Shown piece by piece: positions 12,690 through 24,033 of a stretch of 64,000 nt of DNA. The stretch is from Colocasia esculenta (lineage: Eukaryota > Streptophyta > Magnoliopsida > Alismatales > Araceae). Within the stretch, counting starts at the first letter, position 1. Every line of letters begins with the position of its first letter. The DNA lies in assembly GCA_014218235.1 (NCBI GenBank), contig CM024759.1, forward strand, positions 10,184,712 through 10,248,711, in the 5' to 3' direction. The position numbers and the translations under genes are program-made. The notes beneath the pieces are model-generated. The model was not told the DNA's origin. It saw only the letters and a list, made by a program, of their open reading frames with translations, and searched no databases.

Positions 12690-13115
12690 TAGGGGTGTTC
12701 ATCGGTCTGATTCGATTTGGGTTGGCCCATTTTTGGCCAATCCGAACAGAATCAAATCAGAGTGCCACTCCGAACCAAATTGAACCAGAGTCATTTCAGT
12801 TCGACTCAATTCAAACTGAATTTTTATATTTAATTAAAATATTATTAAATTTATTAATATTTATACATTAAAATGAGAATAAAAATGTATATTTATTTGT
12901 AAATTTAGTCATATAATTACTTTTTAAATACTCATAATATGTATATTATATAAATATTACTATAATTGTATTAAAAACTAATTTATTCGGTTTGGTTTGG
13001 TTTCATAATTTGTGAAACCGAATTGAACCGAACTTTGGTCTTAATCGAACTGTACCGACCAATTTAGTTTGGTCCATTTGATTTTTCGGTTTGGATCGAA
13101 TTATGTTCAACCTTA
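12690..13115. mobile_element. hAT MITE 2
   Basis: This 426-bp element starts TAGGGGTGTTCATCGG and ends TGTTCAACCTTA. Flanking 8-mers ACCATTAG and ATCGTTAG match at 6 of 8 positions. Subterminal 'tcggtttggttcg'-like blocks match MITE 1. It interrupts the copia integrase: the reading before it (CAGCAACCATTAG) runs on after it (TGCTACTACACGGATTTATT), giving the HTDLFG-type integrase start. Confidence 0.8.
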
Positions 13116-13230
13116 ATCGTTAGTGCTACTACACGGATTTATTTGGTCCTATGAAAACAACAAGTCTTGGTGACAAAAACTATGGATCTGTCATCGTTGA
13201 TGACTACTCAAGGTTTACATTGGTACATTT

Positions 13231-15718
13231 TGTGATGCCTTGCATTTTTACTTTCTGGTTGTGCATGATTGTTCTTTAGTTTTTCTAATTTTGTGGATTT
13301 AATTCTCTATTTTTGTTGTTCTCTGTCTCTCTGGTTGGAGGATATTGACGGCATTCCTGACCACTGTCAATGTGCTCTTGACGGCATGATTGACTGCCGT
13401 CAGGTTGGACCTGACGGCGTATATAGTACCTTGTCGTCTACTCAGTCGTGAACGTGTTGTTTCCTGTTCTGATTATGACTCTTTAGATGATAATTTTTGG
13501 GGTTCTAGTCCAATTCCTACCCCTAGAATCATGTTCCTACTATGACTCGTATCCCATATAGCTAGCATTGGTTAGCCTCTATAAATAAGAGAGTTTAGTC
13601 TTTGGTTAAAGATCCTTTGGCATGTTTGAAAGTTTCCCGAGAGGAGAGAGAGAGGGTTGTACTAGGGAATCGACCAGAGGAGTGTTCGTGAGGGAGTTCT
13701 CATGAAGGATTCACTTAGGGCTTAGAGTAGCTTCTTCCATTTAATTCATCATGGATAGATCATCTTCCAAGCAAGTAAAGAGGGGTTTAGATATGTGGTT
13801 TTACCTTGTACACTTTGTGTTTTTACTATATTTTTATAAGCCTTAAAGTATGAGAATTTAGGTTTCATTTCTAGATTTCAGTTGAGTTTTTCTGTCTCTC
13901 TTGAACTTGACGACAGGATATACCGCTGCCAAGATCCCTTGTCGACGGGATGGTGTGACGTCAACATCATCTTGACGGCACCATCCTCTGTTTCAACTCT
14001 ATGTTAGCGGCATACGATTATGTCGTTAAGTTCTTGTTCCCCAATTTCCCAAATTATACCTATTTATACAAAATTGTGTGTTTAAGAGAAAGATGTGCCT
14101 GTGGGTTGTTTTACATGTGAATTAGGTTTTGCTAATGCTACTGGACCTTCATATAATATTTGGTTAATTTTCAGATTACTTTGGCCATGTTTTATAATTT
14201 TCTGTACAAAGAAAGTGTTAGAAATTTGTTAGAAAATAGAGATAATTCTTGTGTGCTTCGTTCTCGTTACTCCTGTCAATTATGTTCTTATGTGCTTCTA
14301 TTTTGAGGATTTTCTGTGCTTATTAGGTATTTATTGGAATAAGTTTTTCTTACATAATAGTACTTTATAAATTACACTAATTTCTATGCTCTTTAGAAAA
14401 TTGTGAAAATTTTATGGTTTGTTAGACTGCATGAGATACACATTTTATCAAATTTTTAGATTTTTTTGAGCCCTTTAGATATTTATACACTATTTAAGTT
14501 GTTTAAGTATTATGTGTTAAATTAAGTTAAGTCCATAAAATTACAGTAATTAGCAGCATGATTAAGTTACTGAAACTTTGGTTTACTATTAATCAGAAAG
14601 AGCATGATTCATGATTTCTTATTGTACTTGCATGTATAGTAAATATGTTTATGTGTATTGCATGAATTGCTTAATAAATGCCAAAGGGACACTGCCGCAA
14701 TAGGGGGTTTACCGGAGCCGTACTATAGAAATCCCCCTATGGAAAAGTTCACACTATCTACTATCTACTGGCCTCGTGGGTAACGGGGTTTGAAATCCTA
14801 GAGGAGTTCAGCGCTTGCACTGTTCATTGGTTAGGGTGGAGAGAGCTTCTTTAGATTACATGTGTTAACCAACACTCATCACTATCTTGCCTAGGTGATC
14901 AAGTACTGATTGACTACACTAGCCTTCTAGTGGTGGTTTGGGCAATGTGTCTGACTATTGTTATTGTTACTTCTACTGTCCACTATTTACTGCTTACTAC
15001 TACTCTTTATTGCCTATTGTTTACTACTCATTGCCTACTGCTTACTACCTTTTGTTTTTCGCTAATACTATCATCTATTGCTTAGTGTTAGTACTTTACT
15101 TACTGTCTCATAATTGTACATGTTAATAGTATTGTTAATGCATCCCATGTTAAATATTGTTCATTATTGTTAAGAAACTTAACTACCTAACATGTTTAAG
15201 TGTTAATTGTTATTCATGAGAATTGTTAAGTGTGAGAATAGAGCTTTATGTATATGTGATAGCATGTGAACGTTATATATGAATACCACGTTGTTTTAAA
15301 GTTTACTATATTGTAGATTTAGATTTTTGTTTGCTTGCTGAGTCTATTGCATAGATTCATCCTTGTTGACTTTTCAAGAGGAGATGAAAAGTTAGAAAGA
15401 TCTGATGAGGAACTTGAAAAGTAGCTTGTTCAAGACTCTTAGTTAGTGTTTAGTGTGTGGATTTAGTAGTGATTTATTAATTGGCTTTGTTCTTGGAGTG
15501 TGGCTATGATGAGTTATGTTTATGTTGTGTATTTCTTTTATTTGGATTATATAGATTGTGATATGTGAATTATAAAGTTGATGGAATAAGATGTTTACTT
15601 TACGTTGACTTACTTTCTCTATTTGTGTATATCTCAATCCGACTATCCCCCTTGTGGTGACTTGTTCTTGTCCGACGTGAGTTGATATAACCGTACCGGG
15701 AGAGAGTGGGTCATCACA
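13231..15718 (+). mobile_element. Solo LTR, family B, plus orientation
   Basis: The 2,488-bp LTR has perfect inverted tips TGTGATG..CATCACA and a perfect 5-bp duplication CATTT (13226-13230 and 15719-15723). It is inserted inside the copia integrase: the reading DDYSRFT stops at the left edge and resumes at 15719 with the downstream integrase residues. There is no internal domain or primer site, so it is a solo LTR. It carries GACGGCA/TGCCGTC dyads at 13345-13440 and 13906-14030. It is the inverted relative of 7149-9786. Confidence 0.92.
13579..13587 (+). promoter_or_regulatory. TATA box of solo LTR-B (plus)
   Basis: CTATAAATA lies about 350 bases into the LTR. The same motif and context occur in the inverted copy at 9558-9566. 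Confidence 0.6.
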
Positions 15719-16565
15719 CATTTCCTTGAAAACAAATATGAGACGTTTGAAGTATTTGTCAATTTCAGCAAGAAAGTATAAAGAGATGGAAATTTTAAAT
15801 TCATCAACATTAGAAAGCGACAATGGTGATGAATTCCAAAAACATGACTTTACAAATTTCCATGAAGAGGAAGGAATTGAGCATGATCTTTTAGCACTAA
15901 GAACTCCTCAGCAAAATAGAGTAGTTGAGAGAAAGAACCGGACAATACTAGACATGTCAAGGACGGTATTTTTTGAGTACTAAGTACTCTTTGTCAAGAT
16001 ACTTCTAGGCAGAATCAATCAATACAACTTGTTATATAGTCAATCGAGCTATGATCAAGCCCATCTTGAAGAAGACTCCTTATGACTCTACAAGGACAAT
16101 AAGCCTAAAATCAATCACCTAAAGCCATTCAGATGCAAATATTTTATTTTAAACAATGAGAAGGATGACTTGGGCAAACCTGATCCCAAGAGTGATGAAG
16201 GTATATCTCTCAAGTATGTTTCTAGACCCAAAGGCCATCAGGTGTGAAGAACTTTGTTAATAGAACAAACTGTATATATTTTATTTGATGAAGCTAACCC
16301 TTAAAAGAAGAAAAAAGTTCTTTGTGAAGATGATCTTGTAAGTGACTTGATGATTGGTGAGAATTTAGTCGAACAAGAAAATAACAAGGAAGGTCTTCTA
16401 ATCGAGGAACTACAAATAGAGCTCATGCAGAATCCTAATCTACCAAAGGATATGAGATTTACTAAAGATCATCCCAAGGAGTATATCATTGGTGATCCTC
16501 TTGACAAAGTATCCCTCATCCGTGAACGGTTCTGTGCTTCAGAGGACCTGATCTCCCCTAGGTGA
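15719..16565 (+). pseudogene. Copia integrase C-terminal remnant
   Basis: This continues the integrase after the solo LTR. It has a FVNFSKK-type stretch, then SDNGDEFQ (the second catalytic Asp region), GIEHDLLALRTPQQN and VERKNRTILDMSRT with the catalytic Glu region. The frame is open at 15726-15983, then broken. Weakly conserved linker residues end in PKEYIIGDP near 16490, a motif that in copia precedes the reverse transcriptase. Homology ends near 16540. Confidence 0.8.
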
Positions 16566-17031
16566 GATGGTCTCGTCTTCTTTGCATATAGTTTTTTCAT
16601 GCACCGGACATCATCCCTACTAGATATTTCTTGTGAGGAAATCATTTTAATTTCTTTTCATTGCATACATGATGCCCTAAGACGATTTCCTACATTTCCC
16701 AATATGATGCTGATAAATTTTCCTATATAAGTGCAAGTACCTCTATAGTTAAGGCAATAATAATTTCTCTAGAAAAAAGATCATTAAGATTAACGTCTAG
16801 GTGATTGACTAGATTTAACTAAGCATCATAGGGTTTCATCCCCCATCTTGTTGAGGGGCCTAACCATGTCTTCTATATTACAGGTCAGTTGATTGCCTAG
16901 TCTATGTGACCTTCACCTTTACATCGTGAGAGGAAGCCCCCTCATACGCTTTCCAAACAGCCCAACATTTGGTGGTTCTCCTCCTCCTTGTCAATTTTCG
17001 CACTCGTTCTTATCGGGGTCAAATCTTAGGA
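16566..17031. other. Unassigned stretch
   Basis: No gene, repeat structure or TE domain is recognised here. It is moderately AT-rich and lies between the copia relic and the outer inverted-repeat element. Confidence 0.5.
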
Positions 17032-17715
17032 CCTGTTTAAGTAACACTTAATAAGACATTTAATGTCTGAAATAAATAATTTTTAAGATTTCAAATTGTT
17101 TGATGAAACATTTGAAATATGTTTGATTTCATCACTTAAACTTGAAAAACTACTTAATTTTTAGGTTAGGAGAAATCACTCATTCTTTTTTTTTTCCCTA
17201 GACTATCAACTTTCTCAACTTGTGGTAGCCTCAAGTTGCCGAAATCTGACGATTGACGACCGATGAGTCGTTGGAATCCGAAGATTTTGTTGGCAACTAG
17301 TCACCAGATTCTGGCTACGGGTGATCAGCGAGTCCCGAATTTCGTCTGACTGGTGCCGGAATCCGAGGACTCTGCCGACGACCAGTCACCGAATTCCAAT
17401 GGTTAGAAACCAGTGAGTCATCGAATTTTGACGAACTGTGATGACAATTAGTTGTCGGATTCAGGTGACTCCATCGATGGCTAGAATTTGGCTACTTTGT
17501 CTGTAATGATACGATCGTTCGAATCCAATTTAACAGGTTGTGTGTGTGGTGCTCATGACCAATGTGAGGTCATCGAGCCTTGTTCATGGCCTTTGTGCCT
17601 TGTATGGGCATTGTGGGCCTTAGTTCTCAGCCCATCTAGCCCACAGGTTTTCTGGTGAAGAAGGCGACAGGGCATGTCGTCGCGTTTTGAACGCGATGGC
17701 TTCCTACGTCATTAT

Positions 17716-18089
17716 TAGGGGTGAACATGGTCCGGTTCCGGTTCACCCCATTTTTTGGGTGAACTAAAACCGAACCAAATTACTATTCAAACTAAACCGG
17801 TTCGGTTCGGTTTGAACTGGAAAAAACAAAAAAAAAACATATAAGGGCGGATGGGCGATCCTGGGTTTCGAACTCAAGACCACCCATGAGAAAGGAAGGC
17901 GCTAGCCCACTGGGCTAGGCTTTCTTTCATGATATTATTTACTATTAAATATATTTAATACATATTTAGGTTCATTCGGTTTCCCCAGCAGAGAACCGAA
18001 CTGAACTGTGAGGTTCTTCAACCCGAACCAAACTGAACCGCTCAGTTCGGTTCGGTTTTTCTGGTTGAACTGATTTATGAACACCCCTA
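17716..18089. mobile_element. hAT MITE 3 with a tRNA-like core
   Basis: The 374-bp element has ends TAGGGGTGAACATGG.. and ..ATGAACACCCCTA. The flanking 8-mers are GTCATTAT (17708-17715) and GTCATGAT (18090-18097), 7 of 8 matching. The empty site in the other LTR copy (near 23710) reads straight through, confirming an insertion. Subterminal 'ccggttcggttcgg' blocks resemble MITEs 1 and 2. The centre has a tRNA-like segment described separately. Confidence 0.88.
17846..17920 (-). other. tRNA-like segment inside MITE 3
   Basis: On the minus strand an A-box-like TAGCCCAGTGGGCTAGC is followed about 40 bases later by a B-box-like GAGTTCGAAACCC, the spacing and motifs of a tRNA-derived RNA polymerase III promoter as in plant SINEs. 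The 5' and 3' parts do not form a convincing acceptor stem, so it is probably a captured SINE head or tRNA fragment, not a working tRNA. Confidence 0.55.
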
Positions 18090-20873
18090 GTCATGATTCA
18101 CCAACCGCCTTTCCGATGCGCGGTGCGATTGGTGACGGTGAGGGTGGTCACGTTTTACATATTGTAAACCCGACATATGCCTCCGTCACGATTTTGACTG
18201 TGCTTATATTGCTCTGTTTCGCCCAGACAGAGCAAAGGAGCTCTGTACAGGTGAAGGGGGGAGGCTGCTGAGGGATTTTTCAGTGTTCCAACACCCTGGT
18301 GGCTCATGCGGCACGGGTTCCACGTAAGGATGGTGTTTGGAGCGTGGACACGCCGGCGACGAGGTGTTCTCCGCATTCTTCGGGCTCGTTCAGTTGGTAG
18401 GGAGACTTCCCCTTTGTGTAATTCATTTTAAATGGTTTAAGGGGGTAGAATCCATGTTGGGGTGGTGTGTGCTTTAGTATAGCTTTCATATTTATTGTTT
18501 TAATGACCACGTGAACGAGATTCGAATGTGTTTTATAGGGGAGAAGGTGGGTTCGGACGTTGAGCTGAGTCCACTGTCGCGTCTAAAATGCGACGTGGTT
18601 CACCGTCGCGTTCATGGTATGAACGCGACACAGTGAGCCGTCTCGTTTCTATTTTTGATTGGAGTGTTGTTCTGGTTGTCATGAACGCAACCATTGGGTC
18701 TGTCGCGTTCATGGCCAGAATCGACGGTTGTTACCGATTGGCTTTGTCGCGACGTATAGCGTCATCGCGATTCTTACTTTTACTATTGATTTTGCATGAA
18801 GACGGCATATCGGGCCGTCGTGATTCTATCGGACACTAGGCTCTGTTGTGTTTTGATTATGGACACGTCCAGATAGCTAGGTCGTCATGATTTGAAAGGC
18901 GACGCCTGTGTCCGTCGCGTTTCAGCTTCCGTGGTCTGCTTGTGGTGGCTAGGCAATGAGGTTCCATTGTGGACCTAGCCCTAGTTAATTGGTGTTATTT
19001 AAAGTGTTAAGTTGTTTAATGTTAGTAAATCATGTGTAGGGTTTGAGAATCAATGTATGACTAGTTAGTGATTTATGTGATTTACATTGGATATGTTATT
19101 GTATTAAGTTAAGTGGTTAATGTTTATTATGGTTTAATGTTGCTATGAAGGTCATGAGATGACCAATGACAGACAATGTTATTATATGATAATGTGATTC
19201 ATGCATATATAAGTGTATGTTGGCTTGGAGGTCACATGGTGACTGGTGACGAGCTAACTATGATGTTGGTGTACCGTGGTTTGTTAATAAAGGTTGTATA
19301 AGCATGTATCATGGTTTGTGTGTTTGCTGAGTTTGGTGGTTCGGTGGCTATTCTGGAATGCCTCTTCAGTTGGGTACTCCAGGTTCTGTGTGAGCTAGGC
19401 ACGTTGTGCTCGGAGCGTGTCCCGGTACTGTGTGTACCATTGAGGTATGTGTCATCTTCGTGGACACCCTCACTCTTGTGTTTCAGTTGTACGTCCGGTT
19501 GAGGGAAAGACAACAGAGGGTAGCGACTCGTGTTTGTGGGTGTGCGGTCACTTGTAGCACACTCATGGTTGGGGGACGGACACCAGTAGACATCACTGGT
19601 TCCCAGCTAGTCCTGTGTTTCCAGTGCCTCACTTTAGGGAGCTCAGGCCGAAGTCCCTGAAGGTGTCAGGCATGAGCCTGCAGCTGCGTGGTCTGCAAGT
19701 GTGGTGTTAGTTGGTCTCCACTGTTCTTTGGCTTTGCTGTTTGTTTGCGGAGCGATAGTTGGACCTTTCGTCCTTGACTTTGAGACTGAGAGGTGGTTCT
19801 TGTGTTGTGTGTCCGGGTTGGATATTGGCGCCATGAACCAGTAGTCCGTTCCCGTGTGGTGGCATCGTTCCTTTCTGACTCGTGCTTTGCCACTGGTTGT
19901 GGCTTGTGTGTAGTGACTCACTGGTTAAGGTTTTACCCATTGTGGTTGTGGTTCCGTGGTGGTACCTCATGGTGGTAGGTACCTGTACCCCTCGTGGGTA
20001 GCTTTGCGTTGTGGTACATCGTGTACCAGCCTCTTCAGGTGTTGAGGTGAATTCGTGTTTCGTGGAGGTCGTATGGTATGACCTTCCACTCTATGTGTTT
20101 TGGGTAAGCTTCCAATTGTGGTTTAGTGTGTCGTGGATTGGTTTACTGATGCCAGTCCTGTTACCCTACATGGGTAGTTTGCCTATGAGGCTTGTAGCCT
20201 AGGCAGTGGTTTGCCTATAATAAGGCTTGTGGCTTAGGCGTTCTGTTTCCGTGGTGGTTTGCCTGTGTGGCTATGGCCTAGGCATTTCAGTTGTTAGGTG
20301 GACTAGTGGTGTTGTGCTAGTCTTGTTGTTCCTCTTACCTTCTGAGGAGTGTGTGTTAGTTGGTGTGTTTATATTTAGTTGCAGTTTATTTATGTTTAAT
20401 GGGTGCATGTTGTGGTTTGGCTATCGGTGTTACCAGTGAGACCATTTGGGGTTGAGGTCTCTTCGACTTCAATTATTATTTTTAGGAGGTCCCTGCTGAG
20501 CCAATGACGTTTGAGGCTCACTCTCTTACAGTTCTTTTCAAGTGCTAGTCTTGTGTGTGGCTCACCGTGGTGTTGTGGCAGACTTGTACCACCAACAGTA
20601 GAGTTAGTTGTGTTTGCGGGAGCTTGTGCTCCCTCAAGATATGCCCTAGGTAGTTGTACTTTCCTCTTAGACATATAATAATATATTAGGATAGTTGTAC
20701 TTGTATAAAGATATGAGTGCATGTACTTTCTTGTGTCTTATACAGTTGTGGTTGTCTTTTATATTCCTACTAGACACTTGTGTGAGATATCCTTGTGAGA
20801 CTTCGGTCTGTTCGCGGGTGGCGGGTGTAGATACGGAGCCTTATTGGGCATGAATATCCAGGGCCGTTACAGT

Positions 20874-20885
20874 TGATATCAGAGC
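20874..20885 (+). other. Primer-binding site of LTR-A element
   Basis: TGATATCAGAGC starts 2 bases after the LTR end. It differs by one base from the usual initiator-Met tRNA primer site TGGTATCAGAGC. Confidence 0.85.
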
Positions 20886-23507
20886 ATAGTCCAATTATAA
20901 TATGAAAAGATATTAAAGTTACAAAGTCCCAAGACATGGTTTAATGTTCATTGCTAGTAGTAAATCTACAGTTTTGTGTGGTTTAAAGTGGGTTTCACGT
21001 GAGTTTTTGACATGTGAAATGTGTATAGGTGTTTGTAAAATTGGCAGTTGTAAGTAGTAGCTGAAAAACGGTACGGCTAGTGGTATAATTTGTGTGGTTA
21101 TACCAGTGTGCCAGTTTGTGGTAAAAAGTGTAGTTGTTTAAAGGTTCACAGTTACAGAAATTAAAGGAATTAGTGAATTCAGTTATGATATTCAAAAAAG
21201 GTAAAGTTGTGTTCTGGGAAGGATATGTTTTAATGTGATGAAGGTGTTTTAGTAAGATACAGAGTTAGCAGAAATAGGTATAAGGTAATGGTGTGATAGA
21301 GTGGCGGTGGGAACAATGTTGTAATGTGGAATAATGTGTGTTAAAGATTGTTAAATGTACAAATCGCGATTGAGAACCTTAGCAGAGGTAATTATTGTGT
21401 TTGAGATTTGTATTAGTAAGTAATAAGTAATAGTTTGGATGGAAATGTGACTAGTAATACGGAAGATTTTGAATGATTAAGTGAGGCAGCTCAGCTTGAG
21501 ATGAGATATTAGTAAACAGAGGAGTAGTGATTTGTGGCAGTCAGATTAAATGTGCTTTGTGATTAAAGAGGGTTGTAGTAAAGAGCTTGAGAATAGTGCT
21601 ATTGTAAATAATGATGGTAATAGAAAGTTTGATATAAAGATCCATGTAAGTATGTGCAGAGATGACCAGTTGGGTAAAGAGAGAGTAAAGGAAGATCAAT
21701 GTACAACTAGATTTTCTAAGAATTTCAAAAGAAAGATATTCACTTGGCAAGTGACAGTTTGTGAGGATTCTACAAAATGATTTGTAAAAGATTACAATGT
21801 TGAAAATAAGATTAGTGATGTTTAGCAATTGTGTACAGATTGTGGAAAAAGAGAGGTAAAGTATGTGTCAGAAAAAGATTGAGGATTGAGGTTAAAAATG
21901 TTTGGAATGAGATAGAGTTATGTGAGTCAGAATAGAAGGAGATGAATCAGTTGAGAAGCAGTTAAGGAATCAGGCAGAGCAAGTCATTGATTTAAAGAGA
22001 TCGGTTTCAGGTTCTGGCTTTGGCAATATTTCAATGAAAAATGATTGTATATCAAGAAGATTTATAGTGTGAATGGTATAGTGAGATTAGTCAGATAGCA
22101 GAATAATTAAGAGAAATATTTTGCAGAAATGATATTATGTTTAATGCAGTTGGTAGTAAAATTAAAGTTGTGTTATTGACTAGAGAAAGAAAGAATATAG
22201 CAAATTATGATATAGATATAATCAGATGGTTCAGAAAGTGTTTAATAAGAGTATCAGTGCACAATAAGTGATTCAGTAGAGCAAAGGTGTTCTTCTGTAA
22301 AGGTATTCCAGAGTTTGATGTAAGAGTAAAGGCAGAACAGTTAAAGAATAGTGAACAACTGGGATTATGGTAAAACTAAAGGTAGAATATGTGCAGAGTT
22401 ATTTGAGTAGTTTCTATATATGATAAGAGAATACAGTGTTACAACAGTGAGAATGAATATTTTGAAAGATTACAGATTTAAAGTGATTAGTCAGCCAGAG
22501 AATGTTAGTTAAGTAAGAAATGTATATGAAGAGAAAGGTATGTCAGTAGCGGTATGACAGAATTCAGAGTTTAAATATGTGGCACAAACAGAATTAAAGT
22601 GTTAAAGAAAGCAGTTCATAAATTCAGGTATTTTCTTTCGAAGATAATTAATCAAGTGAGGTGATTTGAGAAGTAAGTAAAGTCATAATTAAGTCCAACT
22701 GGAGTTAGAATAATAGTGAAAGTGGAAAGTAATTGAAAGTAATAATGATGGCAGAATTTGTAGGACATTTTGCCAAGTATTTAGTGTAATCAGAGTGGCA
22801 TAGCGGCAACATGAAAGATTTAATATTCACAGGTTATCCAAGGTTTGATTGATTGAAGAAAAGTTTAAGATTTTTGCATGGTTAAATAAAGAGGCAGTGG
22901 TTCTTAGCAAGATATGAGTTAAGGCAGTATGAGCAGAATGGTATAAAGAGGTAGGAAATTCAGATAGGGTAATTAGATTTTCTTTGAGAAGTTAGCAGTT
23001 GAGAATGTAAATAAAGATGAGGCAGAATAACAGTTGGCAGTGATAGGCAGATAATGGAATGGCACCGAGAAATCTGAGAATATAAAGAGGGTTTAGCATG
23101 ACAGAGCACCTAAGGTGGCAGTGTATAGTAAAAGGTTTTGAGCAAGTAAAGCGACCCAGAAAGAAATGTTACAAACACAGCCATGAAAATGTAGAAAATA
23201 GGTTGAATCCAAGGAGATAAAGCATCAGTAACAAGGTAGAATTGCCTACAGTTGAAAGGTAAAGAAATGACATATTTCATTAGCAAGGCAGAGTAGTTGT
23301 GGCATAAATTAAAGAGAAAGGAAGAGCATAACAGGCGTGGAAATGAACATATTGAGTCAGTTAGTGCAGAATGATTTGAAAAGCAAGTGCAGAAGAAGTT
23401 GATCCTCCTTGTTTGTGACTGACTTTATTTCTTTTTAGGTGATAGTCTGGCTTGCCGTGGTTTGTTTTTGAATATCGAGAACGACATTCCTTTTTAGGTG
23501 ATAGTAA
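20886..23507 (+). other. Internal domain of LTR-A element, no coding genes
   Basis: No gag, protease, reverse transcriptase or integrase motif is recognised in any frame, and the longest open stretches are under 100 codons. The plus strand is strongly C-poor: 21541-21660 holds 30 G but only 7 C. The words 'tttttaggtgatag' occur twice near the 3' LTR (23436 and 23490). The last codons before the 3' LTR loosely resemble the tail of a gypsy polyprotein. It is best described as the non-coding interior of a LARD-like element or an extremely decayed gypsy. Confidence 0.6.
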
Positions 23508-24033
23508 TGTAACGGTACGATCGTTCGAATCTGATTTAACGGGTTGTGTGTGTGGTGCTCATGACCAATGTGGGGTCATAGAGCCTTGTTCGTGGCCTTT
23601 GTGCCTTGCGTGGGCATTGTGGGCCTTAGTTCTTAGCCCATCTAGCCCACAGGTTTCCTGGTGAAGAAGGTGACGGTGCATGTCGTCGCGTTTTGAACGT
23701 GACGGTTTCCTATGTCGCGATTCACCAACCGCCTTTCCGATGTGCGGTGCGATTGGCGACGGTGAGGGTGGTCGCGTTTTACCTGTTGTAAACGCAACGT
23801 ATGCCTCTGTTGCGATTTTGACTGTGCTTATATTGCTCTGTTTCGCCCAGACAGAGCAGAGGAGCTCTGTCCAGGTGAAGGGGGGAGGCTGCTGAGGGAT
23901 TTTTCGGCGTTCCAGCTCCCTGGTGGCTCGTACAGCGCGGGTTCCACGCGAGGATGGCGTCTGAAGCGTGGACATCCTAGCAACGAGGTGTTCTCTGCAT
24001 TCTTCGGGCTCGTTCAGTTGGTAGGGAGACTTC
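23508..24033 (+). repeat. 3' LTR of LTR-A element, left part
   Basis: This starts TGTAACGGTACGATCG and matches the first part of the 5' LTR without the MITE. It is cut by the Sirevirus at GGGAGACTTC; the intact copy continues GGGAGACTTCCCCTTTGTG, which resumes at 37011. Confidence 0.9.

Larger units (their letters stand above)
10840..16565 (+). mobile_element. Decayed Ty1/copia element, multiply interrupted
   Basis: Plus-strand pieces appear in copia order: gag C-terminus (10840-11118), degenerate zinc knuckle and protease (about 11930-12190), GAG-pre-integrase (about 12250-12560), then integrase (12560-12689, 13116-13230, 15719-16160) and a stretch leading toward the reverse transcriptase (to about 16540). 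The gag end (VVAWENED.. ASLALMADHDQ) resembles the gag end of the Sirevirus at 24034-37010, so the two elements are related. It is broken by two hAT MITEs and a solo LTR, plus many stops and shifts. No reverse transcriptase or RNase H is recognised, and its LTRs are not seen. Confidence 0.8.
17502..20871 (+). repeat. 5' LTR of LTR-A element
   Basis: The 3,370-bp LTR includes a 374-bp MITE at 17716-18089. It is rich in G and T. A run of GCGAC/GTCGC dyads lies at about 17650-18920, and CCGTTACA is the terminus. It matches the solo LTR at 138-3105 and the split LTR at 23508-24033 plus 37016-38285. Confidence 0.9.

Noticed and set aside
17846..17920. A functional tRNA gene
   Set aside because: A and B box words are present, but a proper acceptor stem and anticodon arm cannot be drawn; the segment lies inside a MITE.
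19232..20722. Cluster of overlapping open frames of 60-108 codons
   Set aside because: GT-rich LTR sequence gives few stops on one strand; frames are not conserved between the LTR-A copies.
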